NCBI GenBank assembly: GCA_025331435.1
Contig: JAIWNI010000015.1
Location: 310,001 to 374,000, forward strand
Reading direction: 5' to 3'
DNA: 64,000 bases
DNA from: Choanephora cucurbitarum
Lineage: Eukaryota > Mucoromycota > Mucoromycetes > Mucorales > Choanephoraceae
Part shown: positions 47,472 through 57,916 of the stretch, in pieces
Position numbering within the stretch: position 1 is the first letter of the stretch
Layout of the letters: each line of letters starts with the position of its first letter
The notes under the pieces: generated by a model
The model's input: only the letters and a program-made list of their open reading frames with translations
Told to the model about the DNA's origin: nothing
Databases searched by the model: none
Position numbers and translations under genes: made by a program

Positions 47472-48911
47472 ATGAAAACATCAATTGCTATTTGGTTGTC
47501 TGCTATGCTAGTCACCTTATCTGTTGCTGAGCAACCAATGAGCGGGTCAACGCATATCATTAAACTGAAGTCATCCAGGAGTATAGAGAATGGTACATTT
47601 CAACATCATGTTGTTTATATATGTTTGTCTGATTTTGTTTGTATAGCACATAACTTTATACTTGCCCATCATAACGCATACTCTCTCTCTCGGAAAAAGC
47701 ACACTTTAGCTGAGCGCTACTATGATCGTCGTCGATCATTCCCGGCACCTGAGAGCATTGACTTTCTTTCTGTCGACAGCAATTTTACATTGATAGCCGG
47801 TAGATTCTCGGACGATTCGTTTGTGAAATACTTGCATCAACTTCAAGATGTCGAATATGTAGAACAGAATCATGTCTATCAAGTACAGATGGAGCAGAAT
47901 GACTTAGGAAAGCGTCAACTTTTGAAGTCAGAGATAGCAGCCAATTGGGGATTGGCCAGAATTGCTCAACGACAAAAGATCAATAGCACATTTCTTCAGT
48001 ACACTTTTGATGAACAGGCTGGTCAAGATATTCATGTGTATGTAATGGACACTGGTGTAGACATAAGCCATCAAGACTTTGAGAACAGGGCCATCTTTGA
48101 AGCTAACTTTGTTGAATCAGAAGGCCATGTTGACATGAATGGACATGGTAAGCTGAAATATATATCCATAGATACACATTTGACTTATCTGTTCTTTTTC
48201 ATACTAGGTACACATGTAGCCAGTAAGGTAGTAGGTAGACATTTCGGTGTTGCCAAAAAAGCCGTAGTTCATTCTATCAAGGTGCTTAATAAGGATGGAG
48301 ACGGTATGCTAAGTAACATCATCAAAGGTATAACTCATGTGATCGAAACAGCAATTCCTGGAAAATCAGTCATCAACCTGTCCCTAAATGGACCGAAGTC
48401 TTTTGCACTCGATGAAATTCTTTCCAAGCTGGTACTTGATCACCAAATTCCGGTGTTTGTGGCTGCTGGTAATTCAGGATCTGACGCTTGCTTGTTTAGT
48501 CCTTCATCCAACCCAAATGTATTCTCAGTGGGAGCATCCGATGCAAATGACGAGGCAGCTCCCTTCTCAAACAGTGGTCGTTGTGTTGAAATATATGCAC
48601 CTGGCTCAGATATAGAAAGCGCTTATATTGGTGGACTTACGAGAAAATTAGATGGCACAAGGTGAGAAACAGATGATACAAACATGTCAAAAAATAAAAA
48701 TAACGTCTTTTCTGGGGAGAATAGTATGGCCAGTCCTCATGTCACTGGTATAGCTGCAAGTTTACTTTCAAGAAAATCATATCCTAGTGTGAAAGATTTG
48801 TATGATGATATCATTCTCTCTGCCAGTCAGAACGTACTTTCCTTTCAGCCCAATGTAGACGTCAACTCAAACTACAACCGATTAGCATATCTTAACACTA
48901 CTCCACTATAG
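47472..48911 (+). CDS. Secreted subtilisin-like serine protease (S8, proteinase K type)
   Basis: Exons are 47472-47592, 47647-48147, 48208-48661 and 48725-48911, giving 420 residues. A signal peptide (MKTSIAIWLSAMLVTLSVA) precedes an inhibitor-I9 propeptide that ends with VEYVEQNHVYQVQ. The catalytic triad is visible: Asp in YVMDTGVDISH, His in MNGHGTHVAS and Ser in LDGTSMASPHVTG, the last assembled across intron 3. The oxyanion Asn is in VAAGNSG. The protein is about the normal length of secreted fungal subtilases and has no C-terminal anchor. It is expected to be extracellular or vacuolar. Confidence 0.93.
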
Positions 48912-49239
48912 AGACCAATAAAGTTTTCAGATTATTACTGTAATTTTTTTTTCAGCGAAAAGGAAAATTTCATTAAAACTTGTCATCATTTACTTTATTT
49001 GTTATTAAATGACTTTCTTTTTATTTCCTCGTCTCGCCTAGCATAATACGGTCAAATGAATACGATTTGCACTTCTTTGAATCTTCTTTCTATCTATATT
49101 TTTTTTCTCTGTATTTTTTGCTTTTTTTTTGGCTTTATTTTTACTTTACCTATTAATTAATCGACATACCTTTATAATCATTTGTATATCTTTTTGAGAA
49201 AAGAGAGAGAGAGAGAAAGATCAGAATCAGCAGAATACA
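48912..49239. other. Spacer, terminator and promoter region
   Basis: A 328-base spacer between two plus-strand genes. It has T-rich runs at about 48943-48952 and 49100-49130 and an AG-rich stretch just before the next start. No gene is seen. Confidence 0.45.
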
Positions 49240-51915
49240 ATGCCAAATATAGATTTGGTCTTCAAGCCCGTAAATGATCAAGTTGGAAGACTAGTAGAGA
49301 CCTCTTGGAAAAGAGTATTAGCAATAGCACAAAATCATGTACAGGAATTTGAACAAGATAATCTATCACAGCGATCATCCAGTGATTCACGAAGGTTGAG
49401 TAGATCGACAACGAGTTCAACTGAAGCAATCGATCGACCACAGCAATCAATATCATCAGATCAAAGTCAAATTGAGTTTTATGATAGAGAGAGACATATG
49501 GTTCATGCTCTAGATACCTTATTTACATTAGCTTATGAAGGTAATGAGCCATTGACTTATTTTGTAATCCATATCCATAATAACCTCTATATTAATCATA
49601 CGCTTAACTAACTTTTTCTTTCAAAAAATAAAAAGGACCAGGATATCTTGCCTTCATCTCCACAATCACAAGCAGTCTTGATCCTGATAGCCCAGTAGCT
49701 ATGGCATTTTTAAGTCATATAATAGATAGAGCTGCTTTGCCATCAAGAGAAACTATGCTCTCAGTCTCACCTGCAATTATCTCAAAACTCAATAAGAAGC
49801 CAAGTAGAATTCAACGTATGGTCTCATTAATATCGAGCCGGTTCAAGTTAGAAAGATCAGTGAGCAAGCGGCAGGCACTCAAGAAACAGATCTTCCAGAA
49901 CAGTACAAATCCAACATCACCTAGTCTGATGGCACCCGTTCAAAACTCCGAACAAACAAAACTCAAGCTGAATGCGGCCATCCTTTGGTCTCTCCTCGCT
50001 GAAAAATTTGCTGGCGAAATGTGCCTTGCATTATGGCATGAAGATGTAGGAGATATGCTGATGCAATCCATATCAGATCCTCAAGAAGATTTGATGGTGC
50101 GTATATTCTCTCTATTAGCATTAGAGAAGTTTGCGTTGACAGGTACAACCATTGGTTACAAATATGAGGGCGGTTGAATTCTAATTATAATCATAGGTGC
50201 TGTGAAAACGTCTATATTGGCGCATGGCTTTAATATCAGATCAGTTTTATTGTCTGTTGTAAAAGAATGCGAAATAGCCAATGATCGAATATTCGCATTT
50301 GCAACAGCTGATGGAATACTTACACCTCAAGCTACACCAACTCAAAAAACTCCTTCATCACCTAGCAACGAGACCGTATCATCATCGTCCTATTTAAACA
50401 GTTTCGATTCACGATTTATTCCCCCAAAAGGCCCCCTTAGAGAAGAATGGGCCAGATATGTACAGCTAGGATTATGCTCCAGGTGGGCCCTAGATCATGT
50501 TTTCATTGACGCCAAGAAGGTAAATTTATAGAGTTTAATTGCATGTAAAGGGAAACTAATAAACGTATAATATAGATTACATGTCCTTGGGATTTATCTC
50601 ATCTCAAAGTGATTATGAACCCCTTTGATTCCACATCACATCTGAAAATAGGAGGAAATGGATTAGAGGTAAATGAAGAGCATTCAGTCGAGAATACCTT
50701 CTAATTAATCTTTCTTCGCTCTTCAAGCTTCGAAACGATCGGCCTCATTTTGAATCTGTACGCGCTACTGCTTGTGTCAAGCGCGAAAAATGGTATTATG
50801 AAACACTCTTACTCAGCAATGGCATCATGCAGATCGGTTGGGCCACAAGTCGATGTCGATTTTCTCCCGAGGAGGGTTATGGTGTTGGTGACGATTGCGT
50901 AGAGTATCAACCAGAAAAACAAATCAAATCCTTTCTTGGTATTGACTTTTCTTTTTTCAATAGAATGGATTTGCATTCGACACCTATCGAACAGCTGTTT
51001 GGGCCGATGGATCTGCTGTGTATCCTCAAAGCAAAGTAAAGATAAGATGTCAAGCTGGAGACGTCATTGGAAGCTTTCTAGATCTGGACAATGGCTTCTG
51101 CTCTTATTATATCAATGGGTGCGATTTAGGCCTTACAGTTGAATTTGAACATCCTAATCGAAAGTCTTATCGAAAGAGCTCAGAAATCTCATCACAATCA
51201 TCCGTCATTTCAACCACTGAGTCTTCAGTTCAAAGCGTGACCAGTTCACCAAAGAATGCAATGTCGTCACCTACATCACCCATAGCCACAACAGCAGCAA
51301 CCACTCCCTTGCCGCCAACTGAAGATACAAAAAAGAAGAAGCCTGTGAAAGGTTTAGGTTTATATCCAGCCATTAGTTTAACAACACATCAACAAGCACT
51401 TGTCAACTTTGGAGAGCGGCCATGGATTTACCCTCCACCTACCAAAGCTAAGTTTAAAGGACTTTGCGAAGCAGGTATACTAGACAATGACTTCAAGAGA
51501 CGTGTCATGCGTTGGGTTAAGAAGCGAGGTATTACATCACACGGCAAATCTTATCAACCTATGAACAGACCTCCTTTGCGGCCAAAAGTGGGTGCCGATG
51601 AGGTAATACATCTTTCTTCGGACTCGGATAGTACAGACAAAGAAGAGGAAAAGGATCAAGACTATGATTGGGATGGGCCTCTCTGTACTATCTGTTTCTC
51701 AGAGCCCAAGGATACAATGCTGATGCCCTGTAAACATGATGGCATTGGTGGCCGCTGCGCGAAAGCATTAAGTTTATGGTAAGCCAAAATAAATGTTCAA
51801 ATGCTAAAATACATCCTAACTTTATCCTTTTAGTCCTTTATGTCGAGCAGAAATTCATGATAGAGTACTTTTAGAATTGCCTAATCAAAGTAATGAATCT
51901 TTGAGCAAAACTTGA
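49240..51915 (+). CDS. RING and SPRY domain protein (RSPRY1-like)
   Basis: Seven exons: 49240-49540, 49636-50142, 50197-50519, 50576-50668, 50728-50898, 50964-51778 and 51834-51915. They give 763 residues. The N-terminal half is helical and armadillo-like (LLAEKFAGEMCLALWHEDVG, DLMVRIFSLLALEKFALTG). A SPRY domain follows: KWYYETLLLSNGIMQIGWAT, EEGYGVGDDCNGFAFDTYRT, GDVIGSFLDLDNG, LGLYPAISLTTHQQALVNFG. A C-terminal RING has CTICFSEPKDTMLMPCKHDG, then GRC and CPLCR, with the last pair on the final exon. This order matches animal RSPRY1, a probable E3 ubiquitin ligase. Substrates are unknown. A Ser/Thr-rich insert interrupts the SPRY. Confidence 0.85.
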
Positions 51916-52009
51916 TTGTGCAACAGAATAAACAATTGTAATTTTTTTAAAGCCCTTCTCACCGTTTTTTCTTTTTTTTTTCGCTCCTCTCATTTTATTG
52001 AAAAAAAAA

Positions 52010-53062
52010 ATGTTGTTAAAGCACACACTTTATGTTGTTACTGGCGCCAATCGTGGCTTTGGTAAAGTCATAGCAGAAACTATAGCAAAAAACACAAAGG
52101 ATGCAAAGACAACTCTTGTCTTGGTTGGCCGTGACGCTTCTCAGCTTGAAAGTGTTCAACTCGGAACAGACACGATCGCTTGTCACCATATTGCCAACGC
52201 TAATTTGAATGGCGCTACAGAAGCTCAAGAAAGTGTTATTGATCAGCTCGATAAGCTTCTAAAGGTAAATCCAAGAAAAAAAAAGATAATTTAAAAGGCA
52301 ATTTTGTCTGATTGACATATTTCTCCCTTAATAGACTTGGAGAGAGAATGATGTTGCACCTATCACACATGCAGTATTAATCAACAATGCAGGCTCAATA
52401 GGAGATATGTCTAAAAAAGTAGCTGAATATACCACAACAGAAATTCAAGAGTATATCAACACCAATGTGACCTCTTACTCAGCTTTAGTGTATGCTTGTG
52501 TAGCCAAAAGCATGAATTCCATATGCACTAAACCTTTTTTGATACATCATGTAGTACTGGCTTTCTTCAACTGTTGAACAATGGCTTGGTTAAGCTTACC
52601 ATTGTCAACATTTCCTCAATAGTAGCTGTAAAAGCATTCCCCTATGCTGGTTTGTATTCTACCGGTAAAGCAGCGCGCGATATGTTGCTACAAATTGTTG
52701 CCGCAGAAGAGGTAAAGGAAAAAAAAGATGGTTGATTCTCGTTTGTTCTGATCTAAGTTTGATTAAACATTAGCCTTCTGTTCGCACCTTGAATTATGCT
52801 CCTGGACCACTTGATAATGAAATGCAAAAAGCTGTTCGTGAAACAGTCGGTGATGCTGAACAGCGCGAGCTTTACACCAAACTTAAAGATGAGGTAATTT
52901 AAGTTAATATTAGAGAGGAAAATTACGTATATTTATTTATGAAAAACTATACGACAGGGTAAATTGGTAAAGATGGAAGATTCCGCCAGCAAGTTATGGC
53001 AATTGTTGTTGAAGGATGACTACACATCTGGTAGCCACATTGATTATTTTGATATTGCATAA
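52010..53062 (+). CDS. Short-chain dehydrogenase, sepiapterin-reductase-like
   Basis: Exons are 52010-52264, 52335-52489, 52555-52711, 52774-52893 and 52958-53062, giving 263 residues. SDR features: TGANRGFG nucleotide loop, LVGRD after beta-2 (NADP preference), NNAG, catalytic Ser in VNISSIVAV and YxxxK in YSTGK. The motif NYAPGPLDNEMQ after the active site is typical of sepiapterin reductase, which makes tetrahydrobiopterin from 6-pyruvoyl-tetrahydropterin. Fungal relatives also include benzil-type diketone reductases, so the substrate is not proven. The start lies only 94 bases after the RING-SPRY stop; the 3' end meets the convergent phosphatase gene 11 bases later. Confidence 0.83.
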
Positions 53063-53073
53063 TAAAAAAATAA

Positions 53074-53784
53074 TTAAGTTTGTTGACTGACAACTGCTTT
53101 TGGACCAAATCCAAACATTTTGCCCAATGACTCTCTGAAAGAATAGGTACTGGGTGTGGGTTTACGTCTATAGCTGTCTAAGAAATTGATTTGTGGTTTG
53201 TTGAAAGCCCCACGTCTCTTTCCTCGAATGTATTCAATGGCATCTAAGGGTGCCATACCTAGTTCAATCAAAGCAATGGCTACCAAAACGGGTGCTCTGC
53301 CTAACCCAGCCACACAATGAACGGCTACAGTCAATGACTGTCCTTCTTGAGCTGATTTAGTTTTGGCTTTTTCAATTATCTGTAACCAATCATGGATGAT
53401 TTGTGGAGGTGGCTATTGGATAAGGTAATTGGTTACACCGTTTAGTAAAAAAAAAAAAAGAGGTCAATATGATAAATTACTTACAACTCCACCATCTTTA
53501 AAAGGCAAATCGACTACAGAGATACCGTTTTCAGTAAGCATTTGAGAGCTATAAGTAGGCTGACAGCAGCGAACAACTGTTGATACATCCAAGTTCTTAA
53601 ACTCCTCTAAATAAAAAGATAAGGTGGACTCTGTAGGACAGTCCAAGATCAGAAAACGAATAGGAGAGGATTTGTGTTCAATCAAAGAAAGCGTATGACT
53701 GAGTGGAGTGACCACATGTCGTGATCCATGATAATTATAGTTTTGAGCCTTCTTTGAGATTGCAGTAGTAGATGTAGTAACCAT
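53074..53784 (-). CDS. PRL-type (PTP4A) protein tyrosine phosphatase
   Basis: Exons are 53784-53485 and 53412-53074, giving 212 residues. Conserved PRL blocks are [43 protein letters not shown] and the P-loop [10 protein letters not shown] (catalytic Cys plus Arg, with the Ala after Gly that marks PRLs), then [20 protein letters not shown] and the KPQINFL ending of the fold. The catalytic Asp lies in the DLPFKDG region. The tail ends SQQT, so the CAAX prenylation box of animal PRLs is missing. PRLs act on membranes and bind CNNM magnesium transporters. The ATG at 53784 has a strong context (ACCATGG). Confidence 0.88.
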
Positions 53785-54362
53785 GGTGTATATCAAACGT
53801 ATAGATTTGTGTATTTACAAGCAAGATGAGTGAACGTATGTATATAAACGGTGATGTATATATAAATGTATGTGTGTATGTGTGTATGTATGTGTATGCA
53901 AGAACAACCAGAGAATAGTAATGGTAATAATAAAGAGAGTCTGCTTAGGGGAATAATAAGAAGAGGTCCAATTGCATGTCAAGCACTTTTGCGATAAAAT
54001 CCATTCGTTGTTCGAAAGATACAAAAATCAAAGCAGAGAAAGAAAGAAATAAAATTAAGAAAATGGAAGAGATGTATTTAAAGGCACAAAAGCAGCCGGA
54101 GCTTAGATGGCTTGCACAAAATTAAAAGGTGCGAGGTTTCCGAAACTTGTTTAGCTCAATATGAAATGATTATTGCCTAAAAATAAACAGATAATAAACA
54201 CATGGCTTGAGGAGAGCTATTTTATCTAATTTTATCCTCAAAACGTTCAAATGACTTTTTTGAGGTATTTTGCACTCTATATCTTTTTTCTTTTTCTATC
54301 TTTCTCTCCTTAAACTGTATAAACAAAGAAAGTGACAATATTTATTAAGGCTTTTTTTTTTT
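53785..54362. other. Upstream region of the phosphatase gene
   Basis: About 580 bases holding the phosphatase promoter and the 3' region of the PH-domain gene. It includes the TGTATG repeat at 53868-53899. No gene is seen. Confidence 0.45.
53868..53899. repeat. TGTATG/TGTGTATG microsatellite
   Basis: Imperfect run of TG and TATG units upstream of the PRL-type phosphatase gene. Confidence 0.8.
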
Positions 54363-56149
54363 CTACCAAAGGAATTTCGATGATATAATCAGTGTATCTA
54401 TGCCTGCATCTTGATCTTGACTGTTTTGCTTGGTATTGGTGGCGTCGTAGTTTTCGTCATATCTGAACTCGTTGATCAAAGACGCAGCATGTAACAAGGC
54501 TTTTTCCCATTCTTGTGATCTCTCCTGATCGTCAGGTAAAATATACATACGATATTCAAAGTCAACATTGACAATCTTATCGTCTAGCAAACTCTCTTTT
54601 GAGAACTGCAATGCCAATCCAAGTGACCCTACATCTACAAGACGCTCATCATCGTCTGTTGGAGGATGAAACACATCCAAGAGAGCTTTGATAGAAACTC
54701 TATAGAGGGGGTCTTTCCGCTATTATTAAGTTAATCAATCAATCATTCTAAATGTTTATTTAAAATGTGTTACATACCTCTTTATATTCAAAATCATACA
54801 ATTCAATGTGTCCAGGATACAATACAGCCCAATAACGTGCCCATCTCTATATGCTTATCAGCATGTGTCATATTGATTGTTATGTGCATTTTACTTACAG
54901 GAATCAGTTTTCCTTTAGTATATACAGTAAGAAATCCTTCGTAAATTCGCTTATTATCCAATAGAGTCATAACCCGTGAGCTCACATATGTACCAAAGAC
55001 AACAAGCACTTGATATTGGTCATGAGTATTCTTATCAAGTATTGAAATCCTCTTCAGTTTCTTCTCGAATGGTCTCATAGGTATCTTGAATTCTTGTGTA
55101 CCCAAACAAACCTCAGGCTGATTAAACCGGGAATTTAAAACGCTTAATGCAGTCTTTGGCTGTGCATAAATAGAAAGTGTAGCCACAGAAAATTTATCGA
55201 CATCTCTACATACAGAAAAAGAAAATTCAGTGAAACATACTTCAAATCATTTTTTTCTTTGGAGACTTACAAGATATAAGTTTCATCGAGATTAGCCTGA
55301 GAACCATGTTTACCACATTTTTGGCTTATAGCATAAGACCCAGTAAAGACTTGATCGTTAACTTCAACAGAGGACCTAATGAAACAAGCTAACAATAGGA
55401 TTTAGTCAGTACAATTCATTCAACTATCGAATCAAAACTTATTTCTTTGTTTACTTTTGGAGGAGCTTTTATTTATGACTTGTAGTACTATTCGGTATGT
55501 TAATAACAGTTTGAATTAGCTTTTTTTTTCGTTCTAAGTTTGATTTTGATTTACCCCGAATATAAAATGTAGCCCTTGCTTTGCTAATAGCAGGCTGGTC
55601 ATTTGATATATAATAACCTAAAGATGACCTATAGGATATACAAAAGTTAGCAAGCAGTTTGAATAAAACATCATGGGATTTGTATTACGAGTTGCGGTAA
55701 TGAGGCTTGCGAAGTACAATAGAACGAGGATAGTCTAAAACTGGATGCCTCAGTTCTTCATTATCAGATGTTTCTGTCACAATCCATTTCGATTTTTCTT
55801 CTGGTAGTTCGTCCAGGGTCTCATATGGACCATTGTAGTGAATCAAAGGCTCATTTTGCTCTCTTCTACCTTTAGTGCGACTACGATTTTGTTTCTGCTG
55901 CGGCCTTGGCTGCGGTTGTTGTAACTGTTGTTGTTGTTGTGAATGATGACCAGCTTCGTTCACTTTGGTTTTCGATAAAGTTGACGGGACAATTTTTCGA
56001 TGATTGAGACTATTTTGAAATCGAATGGTAGGCGAATGAAGAAAATCTTTAAACGACAAATTGGAGCGCTTGAAGGCATGGACCTTTTTATGTGCGGCTG
56101 AGCTAATATCTTCTAGCAGTGGATTCTTTAGTGTTTTGTAGGCAGACAT
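54363..56149 (-). CDS. Anillin-like C2/PH domain protein
   Basis: Exons are 56149-55689, 55628-55489 (end uncertain; 55480 also fits), 55388-55271, 55205-54899, 54846-54778 and 54719-54363. They give about 483 residues. The N-ter half is disordered with a Gln-rich run. The middle reads as a beta-rich anillin-homology/C2-like region (KKLIQTVINIPN.., DQVFTGSYAISQK, VEFRIDK-like DVDKFSVATLSIYAQP). The C-terminal PH domain is clear: YEGFLTVYTKGKLIPRWARY, WAVLYPGHIELYDFEYKE, then DPLYRVSIKALLDV and a last helix ending WEKALLHAASLI. In fungi this C-terminal pair is found in Mid1/Mid2/Bud4-type septum proteins that bind membranes and septins. It is shorter than those proteins. Confidence 0.7.
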
Positions 56150-56288
56150 TTTGTATAAAGTACAAAGATAGGAAAAAAAAAGAGAGAGAGAAGAAGAACG
56201 CAGTAATAAGAATCTTTTATTATTTTCACCTTGACCTTTCTCCTTTATGATGGTTTATTAATGAAATCGGAAACTTTTGTTAGGATAA

Positions 56289-57705
56289 TTATTGTTGATT
56301 TCTCTTCTTAATGTATTCTCTGTACCAAGCGGGCTCTAACTCTTCTAAACGAGTTAACTCGTCACCTATCCTATTTTCGATTTCATTTCGGATTTCGCTC
56401 ACAGTCTTCATTTGAATTCGAGGTCTTCCATTCTCCTGCGATTCTGTAGATCCTCGACCGAGACCAAGGGCTCTTTGATTCTCGTCCAACCCTTCAATTC
56501 TGGCTAACATATTGCGCTCGGCCCACACTTTGAATAACTGCTTCAAGTACTGTCTATTCTGATTTTGATAGCTAGGGTATGCTTGAATCCGCTCATCATC
56601 CCAATCAATTGATTTATCAGTTTGAAAGTGACCAACTACTTCGTTCAAAAATCGATGTACTAAGTGTCTTAATGGAGGCTGTGCACCAAATCCCATCTGC
56701 CACTCAGGTTCAGTTACATCTATTTTGACCCAAGGACCATTGTTAATCCATTGCTCCATCCCTTTCTTGTTCATGTCCCATTGATACAAAGGAGGATCGT
56801 TACTGTGTGCTCCAATCACAATTGTCTTTGGCTTATCCTGGTCTTTTCCATCTTCTGTAAACTGAGCAACATAGACTGGCCAGTACATAGGATATGCTGA
56901 ACTGAAGAGTACTTTGGCGTTGTTCAAAGTCAATATACCTGATTTGTGAGTAGGCGAATCAACAGATAGATTTTCTAGAGCATCAGGAGCGCGCTCTACT
57001 ATATCTTTAAGAGGGTTGACAGTGAACGGCAAAATCTCAATGTCTTCTTTTTCTTGGTACAGATCAGATGAGAAGGGTACCAAATCCTTTAGATGTAATG
57101 CGTTTGCTAAACTCAAATAACAAACTGGGTCCCATGAATGACCAGGCCAAAAACAATCGAAACCAATGCCTAATGTTTGACGTGCTGGGCCCATTGTTTT
57201 TAACAACACTTCTGAAGAATCATTTTCGTTTCTCGATGAAGGTGTAACATCCGCTGAGATAGCAATGTCGTAATACCAGAAGGGAAGGTATGCCTTGCGC
57301 ACTTGCATAGACGATACACTCTCATTGACTTCTGGCATTTTTCGAGTAAATATCTATAGTAAATGACGATGAGCCGCTTGCAACCATGTTGGGCAATCAG
57401 AAATTCCGTACACTCTTTAGGATCTTTAAGATGCCAAAGAAAGCATGTCTGTTGACATAGGAGGCTATGTTGACAATTTGGTGTACTTTCTCTTCAGGCA
57501 ACTTGAAAGGCAAGGCATAAACCTTATGTGAATAATCATTCTGAGTATTCCTTAACGAGCTTGAGACAGCAAAAGAGCGTATTGCTTGGTTGAAATGAAT
57601 GCTATTTCTCGAAAGAATCTGACGCTCTCTTTGTATCAAAGCTGTTGTTGGCTTATTTATGACGCGTAACATACGTTGGTTTCTAGAAAAAGAAAGTAAA
57701 GACAT
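56289..57705 (-). CDS. Probable mitochondrial protein, unknown family
   Basis: Exons are 57705-57412 and 57353-56289, giving 452 residues. The N-terminus (MSLLSFSRNQRMLRVINKPT, then RERQILSRNSIHFNQAIRSF) is basic and Ser-rich, like a mitochondrial presequence. The body has conserved-looking aromatic blocks: VRKAYLPFWYYDIAIS, GIGFDCFWPGHSWDPVCYLS, LFSSAYPMYWPVYVAQF and a charged C-terminal helix. No membrane helix is obvious. I do not recognise the family. It resembles conserved fungal proteins of unknown function rather than an orphan. The intron (GTACGG donor, phase 0) is needed because each exon alone closes. Confidence 0.7.
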
Positions 57706-57916
57706 TTGTGTGCACAAGTAGCTTTGTTTCTGGTTTTAATTTGCTTTCCAACTCCGTCGAAAATCGAAAGATTGCATAGAAAAGATGACAACTGCTCCTT
57801 ACTTCAGAGCCAATCAATACAGTAATTAACGGTCTATTAATAAATATTAGATGTGGCATTTATTACAATTGATTAAGCTCAAACAAGACTTTGAGAAGAC
57901 AACTCTCATATGTTGA

